Assembly (NCBI GenBank): GCA_036785325.1
Contig: JAXIVH010000242.1
Location: 124,001-188,000 of the forward strand
From: Urophycis tenuis
Lineage: Eukaryota > Chordata > Actinopteri > Gadiformes > Phycidae
Length of the DNA: 64,000 nucleotides
Direction of reading: 5' to 3'
Below the pieces are notes generated by a model. It saw nothing but the letters and a program-made list of their open reading frames with translations, was not told the origin of the DNA and did no database searches. Shown piece by piece: positions 31,928 to 44,000 of this stretch. Both the position numbers and the translations under genes were made by a program. Within the stretch, counting starts at the first letter, position 1. Every line of letters starts with the position of its first letter.

Positions 31928-32200
31928 GTGTGTGTACTATGTGTGTGTAAAATATGTGTGTGTACTTTTTGTGTGTACTATGTGTGTATACTATGTATGA
32001 GTGCTATGTGTGTGTACTGTGTGTACTGTGTGTGTACTGTGTGTGTGTGTGTGTACTGTGTGTGTGTACTTTGTGTACTGTGTGTATACTATGCATGTGT
32101 ACTATGTGTGTACTGTGTGTACTATGTGTGTGTACTATGTATGTGTACTATGTGTGTACTATGTGTATATACTATGTATGTGTACTATGTGTGTACTGTG
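31928..32200. repeat. TGTGTACTATG minisatellite, left block of unit B
   Basis: Begins at the LINE tail. Its portion from 31988 onward is repeated almost exactly at 35514-35724. Confidence 0.9.
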
Positions 32201-32651
32201 TGTTGCATAGAAAACTCACCGTCCAACCCTCCCGGGTGGACTCTTGGAGTGGATCGCTAAATAACCAGTCGGAGTAATTGTAGGAGGGTTCTTGTTGATT
32301 TATTAGAAGGCCATCATCTTTACAGGTATCTTACCGATCGGAGGTTTTAACGAGCTCGGGGTCGTCCTGCGCGTCGTCTCTACGAGAGTCTGCCTAGGAA
32401 GAGCCCCGTACATAGTTTGCCAGTCATATTTATAAAAAAGCCCCTGCCTCAAGGGCGGGGGGCTCACACGTATTACTGATATCACAACAAAGCTCCATTC
32501 ATGGCGTGATATTGTGCCAAGCTACGTGCCTCGGTTCATCTGGGTGCATCACCTGCTTGGCCTTGGTTCCCACAAGGCCGGGTTGGGTGTAGCCTGGACG
32601 GTGGCTTCTTGTTTTTGCTATGCTACAGTTGATACTTGGAGCAGCAGGATA
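31988..32651. repeat. Left copy of 662-bp direct repeat flanking a LINE
   Basis: Contains minisatellite (31988-32200) plus the first part of an LTR-like element (32201-32651). It matches 35514-36175 except for one GT dinucleotide pair and about three substitutions that I can count. Confidence 0.9.
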
Positions 32652-35513
32652 AGGTAAGGTAAGTATAGCAGAGCTCCGCAACATCGTAAGGAGGAATCTC
32701 ACGACACTCCGTCGTGCTGAATGGCACAGGAAGAGGGGGAAGGAGAGAGCCAAGAAGCGTGCCGCCTTCATTTCAGGCCCTTTCAACTTCACCAAGAAGA
32801 TCCTTGGGCAGAAGCGAGGTGGACAATTGGCCTGCTCTCAAGAAGAGGTTGACAAGTACCTCAGGGCAACTTACAGCGACAGCGCAAGGGAGCAGGATCT
32901 TGGACCCTGCAGCTTTCTGATTACACCACCAGAACCCACTTCAGCATTTAATACCAAGGAGCCAACCCTGAGAGAAGTTGAGGACATAGTCAGAGCAGCT
33001 AGATCCAACTCAGCTCCAGGTCCCAGTGGAGTACCATATGTTGTCTACAAGAGGTGCCCCAGGCTCGTGCAGCGACTCTGGAAGATCCTTAGGGTCATCT
33101 GGAGGAGGGGGAAGGTGGCTCAGCAGTGGAGGCATGCAGAGGGTGTATGGATTCCGAAGGAAGAGAACTCTCGCACCATCGAGCAGTTTAGAAACATCTC
33201 ACTCCTGAGTGTGGAGGGCAAGGTGTTCTTCAGCATTGTTGCCCGGCGCATGACAGAGTTCTTCCTGAAGAATGCATACATCGACACCTCTGTGCAGAAG
33301 GGGGGGGGTCCCAAGGGTACCAGGGTGCATTGAGCACACGGGAGTTGTTACTCAGCTCATCCGGGAGGCCCGGGAGGGCAATGGGAACCTGGCAGTTTTG
33401 TGGCTTGACCTGTCTAATGCTTACGGGTCAATTCCCCACAAACTGGTGGAGACCTCGCTTGACCGGCATCATGTTCCAGGCAAGATCAGGGACCTCATAC
33501 TGGACTATTACAACTCTTTCAGTTTGAGAGTCACCTCGGGGACAGTAACATCAGCATCACATCGGCTGGAGAAAGGCATAATCACTGGGTGTACAGTCTC
33601 AGTGATTTTGTTTGCCTTGGCCATGAACATGCTTGTTAAGTCAGCGGAGGTGGAGTGCAGAGGACCGCTCACCAAGTCAGGTGTGCGGCAGCCTCCCATC
33701 AGAGCTTTTATGGATGACCTGACAGTTACTACAACATCAGTTCCAGGTTGTAGGTGGGTTCTCCAAGGCCTTGAGCGGCTCATTAACTGGGCGCGTATGG
33801 GCTTTAAGCCTGCTAAGTCCCGTTCCCTGGTGGTGAAGAAGGGGAAGGTTACAGACAAGTTCCGGTTCTCGCTGGGAGGTGTCCAGATTCCATCGGTTTC
33901 AGAGGAGCCAGTGAAGAGCCTGGGGAAGATCTTTGATGGCACCCTGAGGGACAAAGCAGCGCTCAAGGCGACCAGCAGAGAACTGGGTAACTGGCTAGTG
34001 GCGGTGGATAAGTCAGGGCTGCCAGGTAAGTATAAAGCATGGATATATCAGCATGGCATCCTGCCACGCCTCCTCTGGCCACTACTGGTCTACGATGTCC
34101 CACTAACGACCGTTGAGGGCTTCGAGCGTAAGGTAAGTAGCTTCCTTCGCAGGTGGTTGGGCCTACCAAGAAGCCTCAGCAGCATAGCCTTGTATGGGCA
34201 TAAGAACAAGCTGCGACTTCCCTTCAGTAGTCTGTCGGAGGAGTTCATGGTTACCCGTGCGAGAGAGGTGCTGCTGTACAGAGACTCGAGTGACACCAAA
34301 GTCTCCTTAGCGGGGATTGAGGTGCGGACTGGGCGGAAGTGGAGAGCCCAGGAGACGGTCGAGCAAGCTGAGGCGCGGCTGCGCCACGGTGTTCTGGTGG
34401 GAACAGTGGCGACAGGCCGGGCAGGGCTTGGGAGCAACCCAGGGCCTCGGTACAGCAAGGCCCGGGGGAAGGAGAGGCGGCAGCTTATCCAGGAAGAGGT
34501 TCGAGCAGGGCTGGAGGAGACCCGCTCAAGCAAGATGGTCGGGATGAGACAACAGGGGGCGTGGACTAGATGGGAGCAGACACTGGATAGGAAGATTTCT
34601 TGGTCAGATCTTTGGAAGGCAGAGCCATTCCGTATAAAGTTTTTGATCCAGTCAGTCTACGACGTCCTCCCCAGCCCTTCCAACCTCTTCTGTTGGGGCC
34701 TGGCAGAAACACCTGCTTGCCCTTTGTGTCAGAGGAGAGGATCACTGGAGCACATCCTAAGCTGTTGCCCGAAAGCCCTGGGCGAGGGGCGCTATCGTTG
34801 GCGCCACGACCAGGTGCTGAAGGTGATAGCAGATACCATCTGCTCGGGGATCTCACTCAGCAAGCAGCAACAGCCAGCTAGGCATTCAATCACCTTTGTT
34901 AAATCGAGAAGCCTCAACAACGCCCAGGCCAAACGGGGGGGCTCCTGACAACAGCTAGGGACTGGCAGCTGAAGGTGGACTTGGGGAAACAGCTTAAATT
35001 CCCAGAGACCATCGCAGTGACCACACTTAGGCCGGACTTGGTTCTTATGTCAGAATCAACAAGGCAGGTGATACTGCTGAAGTTGACTGTGCCCTGGGAA
35101 GACCGGATGGAGGAGGCATTTGAGAGGAAGAGGGCCAAGTATGAGGAGCTGGCAGGCGAATGAGGGCGCAACGGATGGAAGACTCGTTGTAGTCCCATTG
35201 AGGTTGGTTGCCGAGGTTTCGCAGGCCAGTCACTCTGCAGGGCCCTCAAATTGTTGGGAATAAGGGGACTGCACAGCAAGAAAGCCATCAAGAACATCAC
35301 TGATGCTGCTGAGAAGGCATCAAGATGGCTGTGGATCAGGAGGGGTGATCCGTGGGCCACACAAGCTACCTAGACACAAGCCGGGGTCTGATCACCCCCG
35401 GCTGGGTCGCCTGGGCGAGGGTGTCTGATGTTGAGAGACCCGAAACACCCTATGACCTCAGGTTACATCACTGATGATGTGTCTAGGTTGCACCAGAGGG
35501 TGTATATTAAACC
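32652..35513 (+). mobile_element. R2/HERO-like LINE (restriction-type endonuclease), dead copy
   Basis: 5'-truncated non-LTR element. The coding sequence runs in three frames: 32690-33300, 33300-34940 and 34942-35372. Motifs: SAPGPSGVPYVVYKR, LLSVEGKVFFSIV, LWLDLSNAYGSIPH, GIITGCTVSVILF, the catalytic FMDDLTVTT, a zinc knuckle in CPLCQRRGSLEHILSCC, and the restriction-like endonuclease RPDLVLMSES...VILLKLTVPWE. Frames are broken in two G runs (33301 and 34935), and a TGA follows EELAGE (35161). The acidic residue expected in VILLELTVPWE is Lys here. Ends at GTATATTAAACCAT. Confidence 0.82.
33272..34948 (+). pseudogene. Reverse transcriptase / zinc-knuckle part of R2/HERO-like LINE
   Basis: Longest open stretch (about 558 codons) of the element. 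It covers reverse transcriptase motifs and the thumb region and ends one codon group before the endonuclease because of a frameshift at the G run 34935-34941. Upstream coding continues in another frame at 32827-33300. The frameshifts lie in homopolymers, so assembly error cannot be excluded. Confidence 0.75.
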
Positions 35514-36175
35514 ATACTATGTATGAGTGCTATGTGTGTGTACTGTGTGTACTGTGTGTGTACTGTGTGTGTGTGTGTACTGTGTGTGTGTACTTTGTGT
35601 ACTGTGTGTATACTATGCATGTGTACTATGTGTGTACTGTGTGTACTATGTGTGTGTACTATGTATGTGTACTATGTGTGTACTATGTGTATATACTATG
35701 TATGTGTACTATGTGTGTACTGTGTGTTGCATAGAAAACTCACCGTCCAACCCTCCCGGGTGGACTCTTGGAGTGGATCGCTAAATAACCAGTCGGAGTA
35801 ATTGTAGGAGGGTTCTTGTCGATTTATTAGAAGGCCATCATCTTTACAGGTATCTTACCGATCGGAGGTTTTAACGAGCTCGGGGTCGTCCTGCGCGTCG
35901 TCTCTACGAGAGTCTGCCTAGGAAGAGCCCCGTACATAGTTTGCCAGTCATATTTATAAAAAAGCCCCTGCCTCAAGGGCGGGGGGCCCACACGTATTAC
36001 TGATATCACAACAAGGCTCCATTCATGGCGTGATATTGTGCCAAGCTACGTGCCTCGGTTCATCTGGGTGCATCACCTGCTTGGCCTTGGTTCCCACAAG
36101 GCCGGGTTGGGTGTAGCCTGGACGGTGGCTTCTTGTTTTTGCTATGCTACAGTTGATACTTGGAGCAGCAGGATA
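35514..36175. repeat. Right copy of 662-bp direct repeat
   Basis: Begins ATACTATGTATGAGTGC directly after the LINE and ends GGAGCAGCAGGATA. The following bases (36176-36335) complete the LTR-like element, so this side is the undisturbed one. Confidence 0.9.
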
Positions 36176-36335
36176 CGTGTCTCTCTAATCTCTCGAGTCC
36201 GCGAGGCCGTATCGGTTCTGTATGGTATATAGCTGTGTTTCAAACCAACCGCCTGCTTTGCACGGGGCCTTATGGGCCTCTGACTAAGTGTCTGCAGGGT
36301 TGTTTGGTACATAGTTTATTTTGTATACATCAACA
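35725..36335. mobile_element. Candidate solo LTR in the minisatellite
   Basis: 611 bp beginning TGTTGCATAG and ending CATCAACA, so the ends are TGTTG...CAACA. It is flanked by TGTG on both sides, though the repeat context makes a target duplication hard to prove. Contains TATTTATAAAAAAG. No internal retroviral coding sequence. A partial copy (32201-32651) lies left of the LINE. Confidence 0.45.
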
Positions 36336-38538
36336 TGTGTGTGTATAATATGTATGTGTACTATGTGTGTGTACTGTGTGTATACTATGTATGTGTGCTA
36401 TGTGTGTGTACTATGTGTGTGTACTGTGTGTATATACTATGTATGTGTACTATGTGTGTGTACTGTGTGTACTGTGTGTGTATACTATGTATGTGTACTA
36501 TGTGTGTGTACTGTGTGTATACTATGTATGTGTACTATGTGTGTGTACTGTGTGTATATACTATGTATGTGTACTATGTGTGTGTACTGTGTGTACTGTG
36601 TGTGTATATACTATGCATGTGTACTGTGTGTGTATACTATGTATGTGTACTATGTGTGTGTACTGTGTGTTTACTATGTATGTGTACTATGTGTGTGTAC
36701 TTTTTGTGTGTACTATGTGTGTATACTATGTATGAGTGCTATGTGTGTGTACTGTGTGTACTGTGTGTGTGTACTGTGTGTGTACTATGTGTGTGTACTA
36801 TGTGTGTGTACTGTGTGTGTATACTATGCATGTGTACTATGTAAGTGTACTGTGTGTACTATGTGTGTGTAATAGGTATGTGTACTATGTGTGTACTATG
36901 TGTATATACTATGTATGTGTACTATGTGTGTGTACTGTGTGTGTATAATATGTATGTGTACTATGTGTGTGTACTGTGTGTATACTATGTATGTGTACTA
37001 TGTGTGTGTACTATGTGTGTGTACTGTGTGTATATACTATGTATGTGTACTATGTGTGTGTACTGTGTGTATACTATGTATGTGTACTATGTGTGTGTAC
37101 TGTGTTTATAATATGTATGTGAACTATGTGTGTGTACTGTGTGTATATACTATGTATGTGTACTATGTGTGTGTACTATGTGTGTGTACTGTGTGTATAT
37201 ACTATGTTTGTGTACTATGTGTGTGTACTGTGTGTATACTATGTATGTGTACTATGTGTGTGTACTGTGTTTATAATATGTATGTGTACTATGTGTGTGT
37301 ACTGTGTGTATATACTATGTATGTGTACTATGTGTGTACTGTGTGTGTATATACTATGCAAGTGTACTATGTGTGTGTACTGTGTGTGTATACTATGTAT
37401 GTGTACTATGTGTGTGTACTGTGTGTATACTATGTATGTGTCCTATGTGTGTACTGTGTGTATGTACTATGCATGTGTACTATGTGTGTGTACTGTGTGT
37501 ACTGTGTGTGTATACTATGTATGTGTACTATGTGTGTACTATGTGTGTATACTATGTATGTGTACTATGTGTGTGTACTGTGTGTATGTACTATGTATGT
37601 GTACTATGTGTGTGTACTGTGTGTACTGTGTGTGTATAATATCTATGTGTAATATGTGTGTGTACTGTGTGTATATACTATGCATGTGTTCTATGTGTGT
37701 GTACCGTGTGTACTGTGTGTATACTATGTATGTGCACTATGTGTGTGTACTGTGTGTATATACTATGTATGTGTACTATGTTTGTGTACTGTGTGTATAC
37801 TATATATGTGTACTATGTGTGTGTACTATGTGTGTTTACTGTGTGTATATACTATGTATGTGTACTATGTGTGTGTACTGTGTGTACTGTGTGTATACTA
37901 TGTATGTGTACTATGTGTGTGTACTGTGTGTATACCATGTATGTGTACTATGTATGTGTACTGTGTGTATATACTATGTATGTGTACTATGTGTGTGTAC
38001 TGTGTGTACTGTGTGTGTATATACTATGCATGTGTACTATGTGTGTGTACTGTGTGTGTATACTATGTATGTGTACTATGTGTGTGTACTGTGTGTATAC
38101 TATGTATGTGTACTATGTGTGTACTGTGTGTATGTACTATGCATGTGTACTATGTGTGTGTACTGTGTTTGTATACTATGTATGTGTACTATGTGTGTAT
38201 ACTATGTATGTGTACTATGTGTGTACTGTGTGTATGTACTATGTATGTGTACTATGTGTGTGTACTGTGTGTACTGTGTGTATACTATGTATGTGTACTA
38301 TGTGTGTGTACTGTGTGTATATACTATGTATGTGTTCTATGTGTGTGTACTGTGTGTACTGTGTGTATACTATGTATGTGCACTATGTGTGTGTACTGTG
38401 TGTATATACTATGTATGTGTACTATGTGTACTATGTGTGTGTACTGTGTGTGTACTATGTATGTGTACTATGTGTGTTTACTGTGTGTGTATAATATTTA
38501 CGTGTACTATGTGTGTGTACTGTGTGTACTATATTATG
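36336..38538. repeat. TGTGTACTATG minisatellite, right block of unit B
   Basis: About 2.2 kb, the largest array in the window, with 36-40-bp variants and higher-order phrases. It gives chance open frames up to 484 codons (37126-38580), with no initiator context, introns or protein family signal. Confidence 0.95.
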
Positions 38539-38971
38539 TGGGCACTGAGCTCCCATAAGGAGGGCTCTGAGCTCACTTGAAAGCAGTAAAATCAGACATC
38601 TGTGGGGGTTCACATTACATCACCAACAACCAACAACAAATCATGTTTTACAATGTGATGAGGAAGTAGCAGCTATTATATGTATTCTAGCATTCATGTA
38701 ATGACTAGAAAGTGGGAGTATAAGAGGGCTACACTGAACAAGATTACAGTAACAGCATCAATATTCCAAATGATAAAGAAAGGGCTGAACTGTGTTCTCC
38801 CCTTGAGCAATGGGTCTCCTTGGCATAATATTTCAATACTGGTTTTGTGCCATCTTCTCTCTCTCACTCTCTGTCATTTTTAAGCCCCCACAAAGCTCAG
38901 ATTATAACTCTCACTCTGTGTGTGTATGTGTGTGTCTATGTCTGTGTCTGTGTGTGTGTGTGTGTGTGTGA

Positions 38972-40139
38972 CTACAACCGACACAGAGACACTGAGTTAC
39001 CAACATCCCCCCATAACCCAAACCCAGGGAGGAGGTCCTCCTGGGTGAATGTGGACCTGAAGGTGTGGATGTGTGTCAGTGTGTCTGAGGACCCTCCTAC
39101 ATCTGGGGACACTCTGTAGAAGGACAGAGTGCCAGCAGGCCGGTCCAGATACACTCCTACTCTGTTAGAGCCAGCGGCGGGGAGATGTATGTCTGTTTTA
39201 CTATTGTTGTACCAGGCAGAGTAACCACCATCATCACAATAAAGACCCCAGGACTTGTTGTTCCATCCAAGGCTGCTGTCCTCACCCTCTCCTGTCCTTG
39301 TGATTCCTCTGTATGTCACTCCTATAGCAACAAGTCCTTTCCTCTCTACCTCCCAGTAACAGCGGCCAGTCAGAGCCTCTCTACACAACACCTGGGGCCT
39401 GGATTCAAATCTCTCTGGGTGATCAGGATACGACTGCTGCTCTCTAACCACCGTCACCTTTCTGTTGTCCTCAGACAGAGAGAGTTCTCTGTGGGCTGTG
39501 TTTGGGTCCAGTGTGAGTTCACAGGCATCTGAGGGACAACAAGACATGATTAGGCTGCTGAACACACAGAAACACACTGATGAGGTGTTTCCCCACAAAG
39601 CAGACGTCTGGTGTAATATTGAGCTAATGAGAATGAACAGGAACAAGAATAGTATGAATATACCAACAGAAATGTTATTTATTTATACACACAACAATGT
39701 TAATAATACAACAACAATATTATGTATGCATTGACAATAATGTTGTAAATATGTCAACAAGAATGTTATAAACATATCTACAATGTTATGAATACATCAA
39801 CATACTATACAATACATTGGATCCAGATCTTACCAAAGACAATCAGCTGAGCAGTGTGATTGGCCGTGCCAGCCCTGTTGCTGGCCACGCAGCAGACCGT
39901 GTTCACACCAGACCTCAGGCCTCTGACCAAGAGGAAGCCCCTCTCCACCCAGGCCGCAGGCTCCCATCGGGGGTCCGTGCCGCCCCTCTTCAGAGGCCGG
40001 CCGTCGTGCAGCCACTCCACGGTGGGCTCAGGAGTGCCGCTGGCATCACAGCTGAAGCGGGCCGCGTGGCCCACGGGCAGCACGGTGCTACTGGAGTGGA
40101 AGGCTGTGATGCTGGGGGCCTCCTCCTCTGTGTCCGTCA
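38972..40139 (-). CDS. Ig - B30.2 (PRY-SPRY) gene, 3' exons, copy B
   Basis: Exon 40139-39834 encodes the I-set Ig domain, identical in nucleotides to copies A and C. Exon 39528-38972 encodes the PRY-SPRY domain, one codon longer than A, ending GLWGDVGNSVSLCRL. Splice borders and phases are as in copy A. Against copy C I count 12 nucleotide differences in this exon, 11 of them changing amino acids (for example FESR/FDSW, CDDGG/CYDDG, LPAAG/LPPAG). Upstream exons unknown. Confidence 0.7.
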
Positions 40140-41052
40140 CTGAAGACAAGAAACCAGGACCAGGTGAGTCAACGTTGTCCAACACGTATCTGGAGATGCA
40201 GCACCAAAACACGGCCTTCACTCGCTCACAAAGCCAGAGGGTGACACAGAAGATTCAGATCCAGTTTTCTCGCCTGCCTTTTCATACGTGATTAAATATC
40301 GATTACATATAGAATATGCAGCATCTACAAAGTCCCAGGGAGGGGAAGACACTCCAGCTCAGAGATAAGAGTCAGGAGCTTGTGGAGGAGAACGCAAAAC
40401 CAGCTCCAATTAAAACTCATGTAAGCAAAACACAGATAAACGTACACTGGGGATGTTTTTCAGACGATCTTTCATTTGTTGTCCTAGTTGGACAGAGTAC
40501 TGTTTACATTACATGTACGTTGTAATTTTATTCATTTTAAGAATTTATTTTTGATTGAAGATGTTTTATAATAGCCTAATCTATGCCTGTTTATTTGTTG
40601 TTAATGGTCACTTGCCTCTTTATTTTACTGTTGTAATATTTCAGCTGGACTGAGTTTTCTGTTCAATAATGCTTTGCCTGAATGAAGAAAGATTACTTTT
40701 CTATAGACTAAAACTTTGACTATGCATTTTGTTGATTGGTTCTTTAATCTAAATGGAACAATACACAAATGAATCCTCAATTTGATCTGCCATCTCAACT
40801 TATAATATAATAGCCAAATATGAGCCGTATAGACCTTCATTATACTAATTTCCTGACTTTTGTTTTGTCAGTTTTTGCTTTAGAAAACTGGTACATCTCC
40901 AGTGGGTGGGGTGGGGGTGTGGGGAGAACCAGATGCAGGTGTCATTTCATCGAGTTTACAAACGGCGGTTCCATCAAGCAAACACCTAAAGCAGACATCA
41001 CTAGCAGACACAGACCCTGGTCAGAGGTAAACACATCCAACCACCTTTCCGT

Positions 41053-44000
41053 TCATAACGTATGTATACAGAGAATAGAAAGGATGAACAATTCTACACT
41101 CATGAACACAAACAAAGTCAACAGACCCTCTTTCTTCAGGTCAGCTTCCAGATGTTCTGTGACCTTCTCACAGATCCCGTGGTGCAGTCTGTCACACGGT
41201 TCTTCAGACCATCTGCCATCCCATGCTACACAGTCTTCTACTCCACCGCCATCGCGTGGTTCACTGCGTCTCCAACTGAAAACCACAAGGAGTAGAACGT
41301 TGAGCACAGTGTTGAGGTGATACCACTCTGTCACTCTCAGAGAAGAGATGCTGCTGAGTCTTCAGCCTGACCTTGAAGTCATGTCGGTACCATCCACCCA
41401 CTTGAAGGTCCCCTCTGTGTCTCGCCCACTCAGTCCGATCCAGGAAGAACCCCTAAAACTGCTGACAAACCCCTGTTTCCAATAGGATTAGTATCTGTTG
41501 TCATGACAACCCAGCTAACAACACACACACACTCTCACCTGTTCTTCCCTGCTGTTGATAACTACCAGGTCTCCATTTCTTTGCAGACAGTAATCTCGAC
41601 TGGCCGTCCAGTTCCTCTTAGTAGGAGAAATAAAGTAGAGACTCTGGTTGAAATACATGAAGCCTCGGGTCAAATCACCTGTTGAACAGAAAGAAAATCC
41701 TTAACGAATACAGAAGCTTTTTGTACTTTCTCAATTACTAGGGGTAGCAGTATCTCAATGTGTAGAGCGGGTGGACAGATTGGGTCGTCCACCAACCGTA
41801 GGGTCTGTGGTGCGTTCCCCTTTATCCCCCCTCCTCCTCCTCTCCCTCCTCCCCCTACTCTACTACACAAACATGACCTTGTGTAGTAGAGAACCATAGA
41901 AACATGACCTTGTGTAGTAGAGAACCATAGAAACATGACCTTGTGTAGTAGAGAACCATAGAAACATGACCTTGTGTAGTAGAGAACAATAGAAACATGA
42001 CCGGCTGAGGAGGGAACTTAGGAGGGCTAAGGCCTGCTACAAAATCAGGATAGAGGAGAAGCTGCAGCAGAACAACTCCCGAGAGGTGTGGGCAGGGGTG
42101 AAAACCATCACCGGCATTAAAACTGCCGGAGGATCACAGGAGGGGACAAAGGAATGGGCCGATGAGTTAAACCTGTTTTTCAACAGATTTGACTCACCAA
42201 CTGGGGCCAGACCTTAAACTCCCCTTCCCCCCTCCTGCCCTTCTCATCTCCCTGCTGGACCACCAGATCCGGGCATGGCAGCGTCTGCACCTCCCCTCCC
42301 TGCTCCACCCTCCCTCTCTCTCCCGTTCCACACTCACAGGGAGGCTGGACCAATGTCCGGCCCAGAGGACAGTCACCCCCTCGCCACACCCCCGACTACA
42401 CCTGTGACCCCAGTAATAACAACCCCAACCATCAACACCAGCCACGTGAGACGGCAGCTCACAAGGATCAGGTCGAACAAGGCCAGAGGACCCGATGACA
42501 TCAGCCCGAGGGTGCTCAAGATCTGTGCGGAGCAGCTGGCAGGAGTGTTCACGCACCTTTTCGGCCTCTCCCTGAGGCTGAAAAAGGTACCAACTCTATG
42601 GAAGACTTCCTGCGTAGTCCCTGTGCCGAAGAAGGGTCGTCCCAACGCTCCAGGGGACTTCAGACCTGTGGCACTAACGTCACACGTCATGAAGACCTTT
42701 GAGAGATTGGTTCTGGACCATCTCAAGCCCAGGGCGCGCGACTGCCTGGACCCATTGCAGTTTGCGTACCAGACCCACATCGGCGTGGAGGATGCCATCA
42801 TCTACCTGCTTCACAGAGCTTACACACACCTGGAGAGGCCACAGAGCATGGTGAGAATCATGTTCTTTGACTTCTCCAGTGCTTTTGACACCGTCCAGCC
42901 AGACCGGCTGGCTGACAAGCTCCTGGTGATGCAGGTCGATCCTGACATGGTGGCATGGATTACGGACTACCTCACGGACAGACCGCAGTATGTCAGACTG
43001 CGACACTGCTTGTCAGACATGGTGACGAGCAACACCGGCACACCCCAGGGAACTGTACTTTCACCATTCCTTTTCACCCTCTACACCTCGGATTTCTGCT
43101 ACAACTCCCGAACATGCCACCTGCAGAAGTTCTCGGACGACTCCTCCATTGTTGGATGCATCACAGACAACGAGGAGGAGGAGTACAGGGAACTGGTGAA
43201 GAACTTTGTGGGATGGTGTGACGGGAACCACCTTCAGCTCAACACAGGGAAAACCAAGGAGCTGGTGGTGGAGTTCAGACGCAGGAAGAGTCCCCCATTA
43301 CCGGTTTCCATAAAGGGGGAAGAGGTGGAGATGGTGGATACCTGCAAGTTTCTTGGGGTGCACCTAAACAACAAACTGGACTGGTCTGACAATACCGAGG
43401 CCCTCTACAGGAAGGGACAGAGCAGACTGTTCTTCCTGAGGAGGCGCAGATCACTAGGCTGCTACGGATGTTCTACCAGTCGGTGGTAGCCAGTGTCACC
43501 TTCTTCGCCGTCGTGTGCTGGGGAGGAGGCATCGGGAGCGGTGGGGCCAGTAAGCTGAACAAGCTGGTGAGGAGGGCGAGCTCCGTGGTGGGGATGAAGC
43601 TGGACTGTGTGGAGGCGGTGACAGAGAGGAGGATGAGGGGAAAGCTGCAGGCGATCCTGGACAACCCCTCTCACCCTCTCTACGCCGAGCTGAGGCAACT
43701 CAGGAGCACATTCAGCCATAGGCTCACTCAGCCACGTGCTTCAAAGCACTTGGGGGGCTCTTTCATCCCATCGGCTATCAGGCTCTACAATACCTCAACC
43801 ACCCGCTCCCAACGTCTCGGAAGCGCCAGCACCACCAGATAATGGATTTGTATACCACACCACACACCCCAGACTGTTTTCTAGCCATTTTAATCTTATG
43901 TCTGTTCATCTCATTGATAACCACTGTCCATCTGTCATCTTTCATTGCGTGCACCAGGCTGCTACGGATGGTCTACCAGCCTGCAGTGGCCAGTGTCACT

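Noticed and set aside
37126..38580. 484-codon Cys/Tyr/Val-rich open frame and its many relatives (1767-2754, 36321-37652, 54079-54510)
   Set aside because: They lie entirely within the TGTGTACTATG minisatellite, are open in several frames at once, and change with array length. They are by-products of repeat composition.
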